Shown piece after piece: positions 42,846 to 53,167 of a stretch of DNA of 64,000 bases (its first letter is position 1; each line of letters opens with the position of its first letter). A model generated the notes under the pieces. The model ran no database searches, had not been told where the DNA came from, and saw nothing but the letters and a program-made list of their open reading frames with translations. The stretch lies in NCBI RefSeq assembly GCF_018688495.1, contig NZ_CP061320.1, forward strand, positions 34,586-98,585. Direction: 5' to 3'. Position numbers and translations under genes: made by a program. The DNA comes from Polynucleobacter sp. Adler-ghost (GTDB lineage Bacteria > Pseudomonadota > Gammaproteobacteria > Burkholderiales > Burkholderiaceae).

Positions 42846-43522
42846 TCTGATTTGGTGGATTTAAAGGTGATGGATTTGCCTTTGAGATGAGTCAAGATAG
42901 CCAGCTCTTTTTCGGCTTGAGTTAGGCGCCATTCCCCTAATGCCAGGTCCCCCTTGCCCACCATCTTCGTAGACTTGCCGGTGTGAAAAAAAGCCTGCTC
43001 TGCAGTCCCCATACGAGTGATACCTAAATACCTCCAGCGACCAAGCTCTGCTTCATACGGAAAAGTGGCAGGCTTGCTTTGAGCGACTTGTATTGGCGGT
43101 TTTATATCAATTGAGTGAATACTCACTTCTATTTCATCTATTACTTCATATAGATCGTCTCGCTCAGCACGCCATTCGTTTTGAGAGGATTCCAATTCTT
43201 CTTTAAGAGCTAAAAATTGACTTTGAAGGGCGTGTATTTGCTGTTCAGCCCCAGACTGATTGGATTCAAAGAAAAAAAAGAGGCTAATTCCACAGACTAA
43301 TAAGGCTCCACCAAAGATCCAAATAGGACTGAAATTAAGCCCCTTTACTTGGAGTGGCTTGGTAGAAAAAGAGGGCTTTGTAGTCTTAGTTTGGGGCGAT
43401 GCATCCATCCCGAGTGGAGGGGCGGTTTTACGAATTCCATGGGGATCTGGAATGGCGGGGTCATCTCCCAGTTCACTCAGAATGTCATCAAAAGACTGGG
43501 GAGAAATATGGCGTGGTGGCAT
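42842..43522 (-). CDS. PilP-like inner-membrane protein (reduced pilus-assembly component)
   Basis: No exact family could be named with certainty. With the ATG at 43522 the protein has 226 residues: a hydrophilic start, one transmembrane segment (about residues 65-83), a coiled-coil-like stretch (about 90-130) and a C-terminal domain from RYLGITRMGTAEQAFFH. That domain resembles the PilP/GspC homology region, which contacts secretins. A TTG at 43606 would add 28 residues. It overlaps the secretin gene by 4 bases, so the two probably work together. It may combine roles normally split among PilN, PilO and PilP. Confidence 0.55.
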   Translation of the reverse strand: MPPRHISPQSFDDILSELGDDPAIPDPHGIRKTAPPLGMDASPQTKTTKPSFSTKPLQVKGLNFSPIWIFGGALLVCGISLFFFFESNQSGAEQQIHALQSQFLALKEELESSQNEWRAERDDLYEVIDEIEVSIHSIDIKPPIQVAQSKPATFPYEAELGRWRYLGITRMGTAEQAFFHTGKSTKMVGKGDLALGEWRLTQAEKELAILTHLKGKSITFKSTKSE

Positions 43523-43647
43523 GCCATATTGTTCTTTCTGGGGGCGTGAAAAACGATCAGGCAAGGCAGAATTGACTGTAAGAAAAGTGCTAAGCGGGTA
43601 TTTCAAGGGGAAGTTTTGGCCTTAGAAAGGGAATTACGTAAGCACCC

Positions 43648-43653
43648 TATAAT
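43648..43653 (+). promoter_or_regulatory. Consensus -10 box just before mrcA
   Basis: A perfect TATAAT lies 8 bases before the mrcA ATG. No good -35 box is found at the right distance. If it is active, the transcript would start within about 2 bases of the ATG, giving a leaderless or nearly leaderless mRNA. Confidence 0.4.
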
Positions 43654-43661
43654 TTGAGGCT

Positions 43662-45998
43662 ATGGCTCTACCCCCAAAAGACAAGCCGCCCTTAAACGGG
43701 AGGTTTAACCGACAGCCTGATAGACGTCCCGGTCAGCAAAGAGCGGAGCGTTTCTCGTCCAAAAAATCGGGAAGCAATCCCCTGATTAAGGCGATGTTGG
43801 TTATCGGCGTGTTCTTTGCAGTGATATTCACATTGTTGCTGGGCTATGCTTTTTTAATAGCCAAGCCGAATTTGCCCAAGATCTCGGCACTGGTTGATTA
43901 CAACCCTAAAACACCATTGCGTATCTATACAGCTGACAAAGTTCTAATTGGGGAGTTTGGGGAGGAGCGCCGTAAGGTAATTCCTTTAAACGAAATCCCA
44001 ATGAGTATGCGCAATGCAGTTTTAGCCATTGAAGATGATCGCTTTTACTCTCATGGTGGAGTGGATTACGTCGGCATCCTGAGAGCTACGCTCACCAATT
44101 TACGCGGCAATCTTTCCCAAGGTGCCTCAACCATCACAATGCAGGTGGCACGGAACTTCTTCCTCAGTAATGAGAAAACTTTCAGTCGTAAGATTTACGA
44201 GGTTCTCTTAGCCTGGGAAATTGAGTCCCAATTAAGTAAAGATAAGATTCTTGAGATTTATATGAATCAGATCTTTTTGGGGCAAAGAGCTTATGGATTT
44301 TCTAGTGCAGCCCAAATCTACTTTGGTAAAGAGTTAAAAGACATTACGATCGCTGAATCAGCGATGTTGGCCGGCTTGCCAAAAGCACCATCGGCATATA
44401 ACCCTGTGAGCAATTTCCGGCGTGCCAAAATTCGACAGGAATATATTTTGCAGCGCATGCGTGATTTATCGTACATCACGCCTGAGCAATATCAAATCGC
44501 CATGGCTGAAGAATTACATATCCGCGGCCTTGGCAATGAATTTAGTACTCGCGCAGATTTTCCTGCTGAGATGGTTCGTCAGCTTCTGATTGCGCAGTAT
44601 GGCGAGGCAATCTATTCGCAGGGAATAGATGTTTACACCACAATCTTGAAGGCGGACCAAGATGCCGCATACAAAGCGGTACGACGCGGTATTTTTGAAT
44701 ACGACTTACGTCACGCATATCGTGGTCCTGAGGGATTCATTGATTTGCCAGAAGATACAGTGAAACGTCAACGTGCAATTGATGAAGCTTTGTTGGCTTA
44801 CCCGCAATTGGATGATTTGCAGTCCGGCGTTGTGCTCGATATCAAGCCAAAAGAAATGCAGGTAATGATTTCTACTGGGGATACGATCACCATAAAGGGT
44901 GAGAGTATGAAGCTTGCCGCCGCCGCTTTAACTGATAGCACTCAACCAAAAAAACGTTTGCGTCCTGGTACAATCGTTAGACTGCTTTCCGACGGTGGGG
45001 TCTGGAAGTTGGCACAGTTACCTCAAGTTGAAGCTGCCTTTGTTTCAATGAATGCCGAGACGGGTGCGATCCTCTCTTTAGTAGGTGGCTTTGATTTCCG
45101 TCGAAATAAATTTAATCACGTCACTCAGGCCCAGCGCCAGCCGGGCTCCTCTTTCAAACCATTTATTTATGCCGCAGCGATCGAGAAAGGCTTTTCTCCA
45201 AGTACGATGGTGAATGATGCCCCGCTATCTATTGGCGGGCTGGAAACAGGGAGTCAAGCTTGGGAGCCAAAGAACTACGATGGTAAGTATGAGGGTTTAA
45301 TGCGTTTACGCACTGCATTAGCAAAATCAAAAAACTTGGTTTCAGTGCGACTAATTCGTACTATCGGGCCATCTTATGCTCAAGACTATATTCAACGTTT
45401 TGGGTTTGAAGCAGAGAAGCATCCACCTTATTTGACAATGGCTTTAGGTGCAGGCTCCGTCACACCTTTGCAAATGGCATCTGCTTACAGTGTTTTTGCT
45501 AATGGGGGTTATCGTGTAGATCCTTACTTAATTAATAAGATGACAGACTCAAAAGGCGCGGTACTGTTTGAGGCTAAGCCTACTCATGCGCGTGAAGATG
45601 CTCCCCGCGTGTTAGATGCAAGAACTTCTTTTGTGATGGACAGTATGCTGCAAGAAGTTACGAAAACCGGTACTGCAGCCAGTGCGAGAGCAAAATTAGG
45701 TCGGAATGATATCGCTGGTAAAACAGGTACTACCAATGAGTCGCACGATGCTTGGTTCGCGGGATATAACCCGAAGGTAGTTGCAATTGCTTGGATTGGC
45801 TTTGATAAGCCTGCAAGTTTGGGTGATCGTGAAACTGGTGGGGGCCTCGCTTTACCAATGTGGATCTCCTATATGAGTACTGCCTTGAGGGATGAGCCAC
45901 AACAAGCACGCGAAGTGCCTGCGGGCGTTACCCAAGTGGATGGTGATTGGTTTATCCCTGAATTTTCAAATAATGGCGGTGTGCGCGAACTGCAGTAG
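43662..45998 (+). CDS. mrcA: Penicillin-binding protein 1A (bifunctional peptidoglycan synthase)
   Basis: PBP1A polymerises and cross-links peptidoglycan at the outer face of the inner membrane. The 778-residue protein has a basic cytoplasmic start, one membrane anchor (about 43-67), a GT51 glycosyltransferase domain with Glu124 in AIEDDRFYSHGG, and a transpeptidase domain with SSFK (Ser496 to Lys499) and KTG (687-689). It is divergent from the secretin genes, as mrcA is from pilM or hofM in many proteobacteria. Confidence 0.96.
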   Translation: MALPPKDKPPLNGRFNRQPDRRPGQQRAERFSSKKSGSNPLIKAMLVIGVFFAVIFTLLLGYAFLIAKPNLPKISALVDYNPKTPLRIYTADKVLIGEFGEERRKVIPLNEIPMSMRNAVLAIEDDRFYSHGGVDYVGILRATLTNLRGNLSQGASTITMQVARNFFLSNEKTFSRKIYEVLLAWEIESQLSKDKILEIYMNQIFLGQRAYGFSSAAQIYFGKELKDITIAESAMLAGLPKAPSAYNPVSNFRRAKIRQEYILQRMRDLSYITPEQYQIAMAEELHIRGLGNEFSTRADFPAEMVRQLLIAQYGEAIYSQGIDVYTTILKADQDAAYKAVRRGIFEYDLRHAYRGPEGFIDLPEDTVKRQRAIDEALLAYPQLDDLQSGVVLDIKPKEMQVMISTGDTITIKGESMKLAAAALTDSTQPKKRLRPGTIVRLLSDGGVWKLAQLPQVEAAFVSMNAETGAILSLVGGFDFRRNKFNHVTQAQRQPGSSFKPFIYAAAIEKGFSPSTMVNDAPLSIGGLETGSQAWEPKNYDGKYEGLMRLRTALAKSKNLVSVRLIRTIGPSYAQDYIQRFGFEAEKHPPYLTMALGAGSVTPLQMASAYSVFANGGYRVDPYLINKMTDSKGAVLFEAKPTHAREDAPRVLDARTSFVMDSMLQEVTKTGTAASARAKLGRNDIAGKTGTTNESHDAWFAGYNPKVVAIAWIGFDKPASLGDRETGGGLALPMWISYMSTALRDEPQQAREVPAGVTQVDGDWFIPEFSNNGGVRELQ

Positions 45999-46010
45999 TT
46001 CGTTTTTGTA

Positions 46011-46715
46011 ATGGCAAGGCAAGCGCGCACCATCATTCCCGGTCAAGCGATGCATGTCATGGTCCGCGGCAATAATCGAGAAATACTTTTTTTTGGTGAT
46101 GCTGACCGCCGCATCTATTTAGATTGGTTAAGAGAGGCTGCCAAACATTTTGCTTGTTCGGTACATGCATTTGCCTTGATGCCAAATCATGTACATCTCT
46201 TAATGACCCCCCAGAATGCAGACTCGCTTGCAAAAACAATGCAATCCCTAGGCAGGCGTTATGCCCAGTATTTCAATCAACAGCAGCATCGGTCGGGAAC
46301 AATTTGGGAGGGACGCTATCGCTCTTCCTTAATAGATCCAGAGTATTTTTTACGCTGCCAACGCTTCATTGAACTCAATCCTGTGAGATCTGGTTTTGAA
46401 TCAAGCTCACAGGCTTCGACATGGACTAGTTTTGCTTCCCACATTGGCGACAATGCAGAGCCTTGGCTGGTTGACCATCAGCACTTTTGGAGCTTGGGTA
46501 ATACTCCTTTTGAGAGGCAAATGACTTGGGCTGCATTTGTGAAAGAGGGTGCGCCTCACTGGGAAGATCGCCAAATTACCGAGGCTTTGGTGAGATCTAA
46601 GCCGTGGATCAGCGATGCTTATGCAAAAAAGCTATTTAAAGACAATCCTGAGCAGGTATTAATACGGCGTCGTGGGCGACCTAAAAAATTAATTCCAACT
46701 AATTCAATAAGTTAG
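46011..46715 (+). CDS. REP-associated tyrosine transposase-like protein (Y1/HUH family)
   Basis: These single-stranded DNA transposases act on REP palindromes and are often single-copy and domesticated. The 234-residue protein has the HUH motif HVH (60-62 in MPNHVHLL), a helix with Tyr84 and Tyr87 as candidate nucleophiles (GRRYAQYFNQ) and the family block GTIWEGRYRSSLID. The C-terminus ends in a basic RRRGRPKK stretch (219-226) that looks like an AT-hook. The gene begins 12 bases after mrcA. No terminal repeats or REP array are evident beside it. Confidence 0.85.
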   Translation: MARQARTIIPGQAMHVMVRGNNREILFFGDADRRIYLDWLREAAKHFACSVHAFALMPNHVHLLMTPQNADSLAKTMQSLGRRYAQYFNQQQHRSGTIWEGRYRSSLIDPEYFLRCQRFIELNPVRSGFESSSQASTWTSFASHIGDNAEPWLVDHQHFWSLGNTPFERQMTWAAFVKEGAPHWEDRQITEALVRSKPWISDAYAKKLFKDNPEQVLIRRRGRPKKLIPTNSIS

Positions 46716-46732
46716 AGCTTATATAAGATGCT

Positions 46733-46762
46733 TTGCCTCTAGCCTAATCGCCAGCATATTAT
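46733..46762 (+). promoter_or_regulatory. Promoter of gltBD
   Basis: TTGCCT (46733-46738, 4/6) and TATTAT (46757-46762, 5/6) are separated by 18 bases. Transcription would start near 46769 and leave a leader of about 140 bases before gltB. Confidence 0.6.
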
Positions 46763-46909
46763 GACTATGTCCCTTTTATAGGGATTCCATTCGGATCCTC
46801 CCTAATTTAAATGGGACAGAGTTATTTTATTTCTATTGCTTCAATATGGGTATTCCCCTATATTAGATCCTCCAAAAGTAATCAGGCCCTTAGGGCAAGC
46901 GGAAATACT
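46763..46909 (+). other. gltB leader region
   Basis: The leader holds an imperfect stem (AATATGGG at 46843-46850 with CCCTATATT at 46856-46864) and two copies of GATCCTCC (46794-46801 and 46866-46873). No known riboswitch was recognised. An in-frame ATG at 46811 is possible but has no ribosome-binding site. Confidence 0.4.
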
Positions 46910-49900
46910 ATGACTACACACATGAATACAGACCTTCGTCCAATCGCGCAGGGTCTTTACGATCCACAAAATGAGCATGATGCTTGCGGCGTAGGATTCG
47001 TTGCCCACATCAAGGGCAAGAAGTCACATGAGATTGTTGCTCAAGGATTGCAAATTCTGGAGAACTTAGATCACCGGGGTGCTGTGGGTGCTGATCCGCT
47101 GATGGGCGACGGCGCTGGAATTTTGATCCAAGTGCCGGATACCTTATATCGCGAAGAGATGGCAAAGCAAGGTATCGAGTTACCGCCATTTGGTGAATAC
47201 GGCGTTGGAATGATTTTCCTGCCAAAAGAACAGGCATCGCGTCTAGCTTGTGAACAAGAGCTAGAGCGTACAGTTCGCTTGGAGGGTCAAGTTGTTTTAG
47301 GTTGGAGGGATGTTCCGGTTGATGTAAAGCTGCCAATGTCTCCAACAGTGCAAATGACCGAGCCATTCATTCGTCAGATATTTATTGGTCGCGGCCGCGA
47401 CATCATGACTACCGACGCACTTGAGCGTAAGTTGTATGTGATTCGTAAAACTGCAAGCCATGCAATTCAAGATTTGCATCTGAAGCACGGTAAAGAATAT
47501 TTTGTTGCATCGATGTCAGCTCGTACCATTGTTTATAAGGGTTTGCTATTGGCTAACCAGGTAGGAGCGTATTACAAAGACTTACAAGACTCTCGCACTG
47601 TATCCGCATTAGCTTTAGTGCATCAGCGTTTCTCCACCAATACTTTCCCTGCTTGGGAGTTAGCTCACCCATATCGCATGATTGCGCACAACGGTGAGAT
47701 CAATACTGTTAAAGGCAACGTCAACTGGGTCAATGCACGAGAGGGCGCAATCAGCTCACCAGTACTTGGTGATGACCTTAAAAAATTATGGCCACTCATC
47801 TATCCAGGTCAATCTGATACAGCCTGTTTTGATAACTGTTTAGAGTTATTAGTCATGTCAGGTTATCCATTGGCACAAGCAATGATGATGATGATTCCAG
47901 AGGCGTGGGAACAGCACACATTGATGGATGAAAATCGTCGTGCATTCTATGAGTACCATGCTGCAATGATGGAGCCATGGGATGGCCCAGCAGCGATGGC
48001 CTTTACGGATGGTCGCCAGATTGGTGCTACCTTAGATCGCAATGGTTTACGTCCAGCGCGTTATTACGTCACAGATGATGACTTAGTCATCATGGGCTCC
48101 GAGGCTGGTGTTCTGCCAATTCCAGAGAGCAAGATCGTTCAAAAATGGCGCTTGCAACCGGGCAAGATGTTCATGATTGATATGGAGCAAGGCCGCATTA
48201 TTGATGACGTCGAATTGAAGGATGCCGTCTCTAAAGCCAAGCCATATAAGAGCTGGATCGATGCAGTACGTGTGAAGCTCGATGAAGTCGATGCCAGCAA
48301 GGCAGATTTAGTGGATGAGAAAAATACTATTCGACCTGCGGCAAAATTATTAGATCGTCAACAAGCTTTTGGTTATACCCAAGAGGACATCAAGTACCTC
48401 ATGGCACCAATGGCTATGAATGGTGAAGAGGCAATTGGCTCGATGGGTAACGATAGCCCACTAGCCGTACTCTCTAATAAGAACAAGCCACTGTATAACT
48501 ACTTTAAGCAATTATTTGCACAGGTTACCAATCCGCCGATTGACTCTATCCGTGAAAACATGGTGATGTCTTTGGTGTCCTTCATTGGACCTAAGCCGAA
48601 TTTGTTGGATACCAACAATATCAATCCGCCAATGCGCTTGGAAGTGAATCAGCCGATTTTAGATTTCGACGATATGACCAAGATTCGTCATATCGGTCAC
48701 TACACCAACGGTAAATTCCGCTCATATGAGTTGGATATTTGCTACCCAGCATCCTGGGGCAAGGCTGGTATTGAAGCTCGCCTAGCATCCTTGTGTGCTG
48801 AGGCTGCTGATGCTGTTCGCTCTGGTTACAACATCTTGATCGTGAGCGATCGTCAGGTTGATGAGCAGCATGTGGCTATTCCGGCATTATTGGCAACTTC
48901 AGCCATTCATCAGCACTTGGTTGAAAAAGGTTTGCGTACCAGTGTTGGACTCGTAGTTGAAACTGGTAGCGCGCGTGAGACACATCATTTCGCACTCTTG
49001 GCTGGTTATGGTGCTGAAGCGGTTCATCCATACTTAGCAATGGAAACCTTGGCTGAGATGGCTAAAGGTTTGTCTGGTGACCTGTCGGCAGAAAAAGCGG
49101 TCAAGAATTTTGTGAAAGCGGTTGGTAAGGGATTGCAAAAAGTAATGTCCAAAATGGGCATCTCTACTTACATGTCCTATACCGGCTCACAGATTTTTGA
49201 AGCGATTGGTTTAAATAAGGATGTGATTGATCATTACTTCAAAGGCACTCCATCTAACGTAGGTGGTATCGGTGTATTTGAGGTGGCTGAGGAAGCCTTA
49301 CGCATGCATCAGTCTGCATTTGGTAATGATCCTGTTTTGACTAACATGCTAGAGGCTGGTGGTGAATATGCCTTCCGTATCCGTGGTGAGGACCACATGT
49401 GGACTCCGGATACGATTGCGAAGTTGCAGCACTCTACCCGTGCTGGTATTGATAAGGGCTATCAAACTTATAAAGAGTATGCCAATCTGATTAATGACCA
49501 AACTAAGCGACAGATGACCTTGCGCGGTTTGTTTGAATTCAAGATTGATCCAGTGAAAGCGATTCCATTGGACGAGGTAGAGCCTGCTAAAGAAATCGTT
49601 AAACGTTTTGCAACCGGTGCGATGTCTTTAGGTTCTATCTCTACTGAAGCGCATGCTACTTTGGCAATTGCGATGAACCGGATTGGTGGCAAGTCTAATA
49701 CCGGTGAAGGCGGCGAAGATCCAAACCGTTATGTGAATGAACTCAAAGGCATCCCAATCAAGAAAGGCGAAACCTTAGCGAGCATTTTGGGTGACGATGT
49801 TGTTGAAGCAAACATCCCTTTGTTAGACGGTGATTCATTGCGCTCCAGAATTAAGCAGGTTGCCTCCGGTCGTTTTGGAGTGACTACTGAATATCTGCGC

Positions 49901-51655
49901 TCTGCTGATCAAATTCAGATCAAGATGGCCCAAGGCGCGAAGCCTGGTGAAGGCGGACAATTGCCTGGTGGTAAGGTTTCTGATTACATCGGTAAGTTGC
50001 GCTTCTCAGTGCCAGGTGTTGGTTTGATTTCTCCTCCACCGCACCACGATATTTACTCTATTGAAGATATCGCCCAGTTGATTCACGATCTAAAGAACGT
50101 CAACCCAGCGGCTGACGTGTCTGTTAAATTGGTTTCTGAAGTCGGTGTCGGTACGGTTGCCGCCGGTGTTGCTAAAGCGAAAGCTGATCACGTAGTGATC
50201 GCTGGACATGATGGCGGTACAGGTGCATCACCACTCTCTTCTATTAAGCACGCTGGTTCCCCATGGGAATTAGGCTTGGCTGAAACTCAACAAACATTGG
50301 TACTCAATGGTTTGCGGAGTCGTATTCGTGTGCAAGCCGATGGCCAAATGAAAACCGGTCGCGATGTAGTGATCGGCGCTTTATTGGGCGCAGATGAGTT
50401 TGGTTTTGCAACGGCGCCATTAGTTGTTGAAGGTTGCATCATGATGCGTAAGTGTCATTTGAATACCTGCCCAGTAGGTGTTGCTACACAAGATCCTGAA
50501 TTGCGCAAAAAGTTCTCTGGTAAGCCAGAACACGTTGTGAACTTCTTCTTCTTTATTGCTGAAGAAGTACGCGAGATCATGGCTCAACTCGGCATTCGTA
50601 AGTTTGATGACTTAATTGGGCGCGTTGATCTCTTGGATACACGCAAAGGTATCGAGAACTGGAAAGTTCATGGCTTAGATTTCAGTAAGATTTTTGCTGA
50701 GCCTAATGTGCCTAAAGATACTCCCCGCTACCAGATTTTGACTCAAGAGCATGGCTTAGGTAGTGCGTTGGATAATATCTTGATTGAGAAGAGTGAGCCT
50801 GCATTACAAAGTGGCGAGAAAGTTTCCTTCATAGTTCCTGTGAAGAACGTGAACCGTACTGTTGGTGCAATGCTCTCCGGAGAAATCGCTCAGCGTTATG
50901 GTCATGCCGGTTTGCCGGATGACACTATTCATATTCAATTGAATGGTACTGCTGGTCAAAGTTTCGCTGCCTTCTTGGCACGCGGTATCACCTTGGATTT
51001 AGTTGGTGATGGTAATGACTATGTTGGTAAAGGCTTATCTGGTGGGCGTGTGATCGTGCGTGCGCCACATGAATTCCGTGGCGATACATCCAAGAACATC
51101 ATTGTTGGTAATACCGTTCTCTACGGAGCAATCGGTGGTGAAGCATTCTTTAACGGCGTTGCTGGCGAGCGTTTTGCAGTTCGTAACTCTGGCGCTACAA
51201 CTGTTGTTGAGGGTACGGGTGATCATGGTTGCGAGTACATGACTGGTGGCACTGTAGTGGTGTTGGGTGCAACTGGTCGTAACTTTGCGGCAGGCATGAG
51301 CGGTGGTATTGCTTATGTTTATGACGAAGATGGTCTCTTTGAGAAGCGTTGTAATACCAGCATGGCAACTTTGGAAAAAGTATTGCCTTCCGCTGAGCAG
51401 ATTGCCAAGATGCCTCAATCACAGTGGCATGCCCCTGTTGATGTGAAGGATGGTGGCGAGCGTATGACTGATGATCAAATTCTGAAGGGCTTGATCGAGC
51501 GTCATTTCCGCCACACTGGTTCAGAGCGTGCAAAAGCACTCTTAGCCGATTGGGAAAATGCTCGCGGTCGCTTTGTGAAGGTGCTGCCTACTGAGTACAA
51601 GCGTGCTCTAGGTGAGTTGTGGGAAAAAGCACAAAACAAAACTATTGCAGCTTAA
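46910..51655 (+). CDS. gltB: Glutamate synthase (NADPH), large subunit
   Basis: GltB makes two glutamates from glutamine and 2-oxoglutarate. The ATG at 46910 is preferred because GCGGA lies 6 bases upstream. It gives 1581 residues with a short propeptide and the N-terminal nucleophile Cys26 in DACGVGF. The glutaminase domain is followed by the central and FMN domains ([15 protein letters not shown]). The 3Fe-4S cluster cysteines are in [15 protein letters not shown]. The C-terminal Gly-rich beta-helix has [21 protein letters not shown]. gltD follows 38 bases later. Confidence 0.97.
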   Translation: MTTHMNTDLRPIAQGLYDPQNEHDACGVGFVAHIKGKKSHEIVAQGLQILENLDHRGAVGADPLMGDGAGILIQVPDTLYREEMAKQGIELPPFGEYGVGMIFLPKEQASRLACEQELERTVRLEGQVVLGWRDVPVDVKLPMSPTVQMTEPFIRQIFIGRGRDIMTTDALERKLYVIRKTASHAIQDLHLKHGKEYFVASMSARTIVYKGLLLANQVGAYYKDLQDSRTVSALALVHQRFSTNTFPAWELAHPYRMIAHNGEINTVKGNVNWVNAREGAISSPVLGDDLKKLWPLIYPGQSDTACFDNCLELLVMSGYPLAQAMMMMIPEAWEQHTLMDENRRAFYEYHAAMMEPWDGPAAMAFTDGRQIGATLDRNGLRPARYYVTDDDLVIMGSEAGVLPIPESKIVQKWRLQPGKMFMIDMEQGRIIDDVELKDAVSKAKPYKSWIDAVRVKLDEVDASKADLVDEKNTIRPAAKLLDRQQAFGYTQEDIKYLMAPMAMNGEEAIGSMGNDSPLAVLSNKNKPLYNYFKQLFAQVTNPPIDSIRENMVMSLVSFIGPKPNLLDTNNINPPMRLEVNQPILDFDDMTKIRHIGHYTNGKFRSYELDICYPASWGKAGIEARLASLCAEAADAVRSGYNILIVSDRQVDEQHVAIPALLATSAIHQHLVEKGLRTSVGLVVETGSARETHHFALLAGYGAEAVHPYLAMETLAEMAKGLSGDLSAEKAVKNFVKAVGKGLQKVMSKMGISTYMSYTGSQIFEAIGLNKDVIDHYFKGTPSNVGGIGVFEVAEEALRMHQSAFGNDPVLTNMLEAGGEYAFRIRGEDHMWTPDTIAKLQHSTRAGIDKGYQTYKEYANLINDQTKRQMTLRGLFEFKIDPVKAIPLDEVEPAKEIVKRFATGAMSLGSISTEAHATLAIAMNRIGGKSNTGEGGEDPNRYVNELKGIPIKKGETLASILGDDVVEANIPLLDGDSLRSRIKQVASGRFGVTTEYLRSADQIQIKMAQGAKPGEGGQLPGGKVSDYIGKLRFSVPGVGLISPPPHHDIYSIEDIAQLIHDLKNVNPAADVSVKLVSEVGVGTVAAGVAKAKADHVVIAGHDGGTGASPLSSIKHAGSPWELGLAETQQTLVLNGLRSRIRVQADGQMKTGRDVVIGALLGADEFGFATAPLVVEGCIMMRKCHLNTCPVGVATQDPELRKKFSGKPEHVVNFFFFIAEEVREIMAQLGIRKFDDLIGRVDLLDTRKGIENWKVHGLDFSKIFAEPNVPKDTPRYQILTQEHGLGSALDNILIEKSEPALQSGEKVSFIVPVKNVNRTVGAMLSGEIAQRYGHAGLPDDTIHIQLNGTAGQSFAAFLARGITLDLVGDGNDYVGKGLSGGRVIVRAPHEFRGDTSKNIIVGNTVLYGAIGGEAFFNGVAGERFAVRNSGATTVVEGTGDHGCEYMTGGTVVVLGATGRNFAAGMSGGIAYVYDEDGLFEKRCNTSMATLEKVLPSAEQIAKMPQSQWHAPVDVKDGGERMTDDQILKGLIERHFRHTGSERAKALLADWENARGRFVKVLPTEYKRALGELWEKAQNKTIAA

Positions 51656-51693
51656 TCAATATAGATATTAAGAAAAGATACTAAGGATTCGAT

Positions 51694-53157
51694 ATGGGTA
51701 AGGTCACTGGATTTATGGAGTTTGAGCGCGTAGATGAAACCTACGAAGCTCCCGTTAAGCGCCTCCATCATTACAAAGAGTTTGTTGCGGCACTGACAGA
51801 TGACGAAGCTAAGGTGCAAGGTGCACGTTGCATGGATTGCGGCATTCCGTTTTGCAATAACGGATGTCCTGTAAACAACATTATTCCTGACTTCAATGAT
51901 TTGGTATTTCATGATGACTGGAAGAATGCATTAGATGTTTTGCAATCCACCAATAACTTTCCTGAGTTCACTGGCCGTATCTGTCCTGCGCCTTGTGAGG
52001 CTGCCTGTACTCTGGGAATCAATAGTGATGCAGTTGGTATTAAGTCTATTGAGCACGCCATTATTGATAAGGGCTGGGAAAATGGTTGGGTTAAGCCGCA
52101 GCTACCTAAAACTAAAACGGGTAAAAAAGTTGCTGTCGTTGGTGGTGGACCTGCTGGAATGGCGACTGCGCAGCAATTGGCGCGCGTTGGTCATGATGTG
52201 ACCGTATTCGAAAAGAATGATCGTGTCGGTGGATTATTGCGCTACGGCATTCCTGATTTCAAAATGGAAAAATGGCTGATTGACCGTCGTGTAGAGCAAA
52301 TGCAAGCCGAGGGTGTGAAGTTTGAGACGGGTGTATTTGTTGGTAAAGAGGCGATTGGTGCTGAAGTAAAAAATTACTCCACAAAAACAGTTTCACCTGA
52401 TCAGTTGATGAAAGATTTTGATGCCGTTGTCATTAGTGGTGGATCAGAGCAGCCCCGTGATTTACCAGTGCCTGGTCGTGAGTTGAAGGGTGTTCACTAT
52501 GCTTTGGATTTCTTGATTCCACAGAATAAAGAAAATGCAGGTGATTTGAAAAATGAAATTTCTGCAGCTGGTAAGCATGTGGTCGTGATCGGTGGCGGTG
52601 ATACTGGATCTGATTGCGTAGGAACATCTAATCGTCATGGCGCTGCCAAGATTACCCAGTTTGAATTGCTACCGCAGCCACCGGAGACTGAAAATAAGCC
52701 TTTGGTATGGCCATATTGGCCAACTAAATTGCGTACATCCTCTTCGCACGAAGAAGGTTGTGAGCGCGATTGGTCTGTTGCGACTAAGCGTTTTGAAGGT
52801 AAAGACGGCAAACTTGAGAAGTTGATCTGTGTGCGCTTGGAGTGGAAAGACGGCAAGATGACAGAAATGCCAAACTCTGAATTCGAAATTAAGGCCGATC
52901 TAGTGTTCTTAGCCATGGGCTTTGTATCCCCGGCAGCCCAAGTTCTCAATGCCTTCGGTGTTGAAAAAGATGCTCGTGGCAATGCAAAAGCTACTGTTGA
53001 TGGCCAAAATGCTTACCAAACCAATGTTCCCAAGGTATTTGCTGCTGGCGATATGCGTCGTGGGCAGTCTTTAGTGGTTTGGGCGATTCGTGAAGGCCGT
53101 CAAGCTGCCCATGCAGTAGACGAGTATTTAATGGGGTCATCCGTTCTGCCACGATAA
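51694..53157 (+). CDS. gltD: Glutamate synthase (NADPH), small subunit
   Basis: GltD passes electrons from NADPH through FAD and 4Fe-4S clusters to GltB. The 487-residue protein has N-terminal Cys motifs ([15 protein letters not shown] and CPAPCEAAC), an FAD-binding [14 protein letters not shown] and a second nucleotide-binding fold with [12 protein letters not shown]. It pairs with gltB for ammonium assimilation. Confidence 0.97.
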   Translation: MGKVTGFMEFERVDETYEAPVKRLHHYKEFVAALTDDEAKVQGARCMDCGIPFCNNGCPVNNIIPDFNDLVFHDDWKNALDVLQSTNNFPEFTGRICPAPCEAACTLGINSDAVGIKSIEHAIIDKGWENGWVKPQLPKTKTGKKVAVVGGGPAGMATAQQLARVGHDVTVFEKNDRVGGLLRYGIPDFKMEKWLIDRRVEQMQAEGVKFETGVFVGKEAIGAEVKNYSTKTVSPDQLMKDFDAVVISGGSEQPRDLPVPGRELKGVHYALDFLIPQNKENAGDLKNEISAAGKHVVVIGGGDTGSDCVGTSNRHGAAKITQFELLPQPPETENKPLVWPYWPTKLRTSSSHEEGCERDWSVATKRFEGKDGKLEKLICVRLEWKDGKMTEMPNSEFEIKADLVFLAMGFVSPAAQVLNAFGVEKDARGNAKATVDGQNAYQTNVPKVFAAGDMRRGQSLVVWAIREGRQAAHAVDEYLMGSSVLPR

Positions 53158-53167
53158 TATCGAGGAT

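Noticed and set aside
46011..46715. Treating the transposase-like gene as a complete insertion sequence
   Set aside because: No terminal repeats, target duplication or partner gene are visible, and the gene abuts mrcA by 12 bases.
46811..46909. N-terminal extension of gltB from an ATG at 46811
   Set aside because: There is no ribosome-binding site, and the extra residues are unlike GltB propeptides. The ATG at 46910 has GCGGA and gives a sensible propeptide before the nucleophile Cys.
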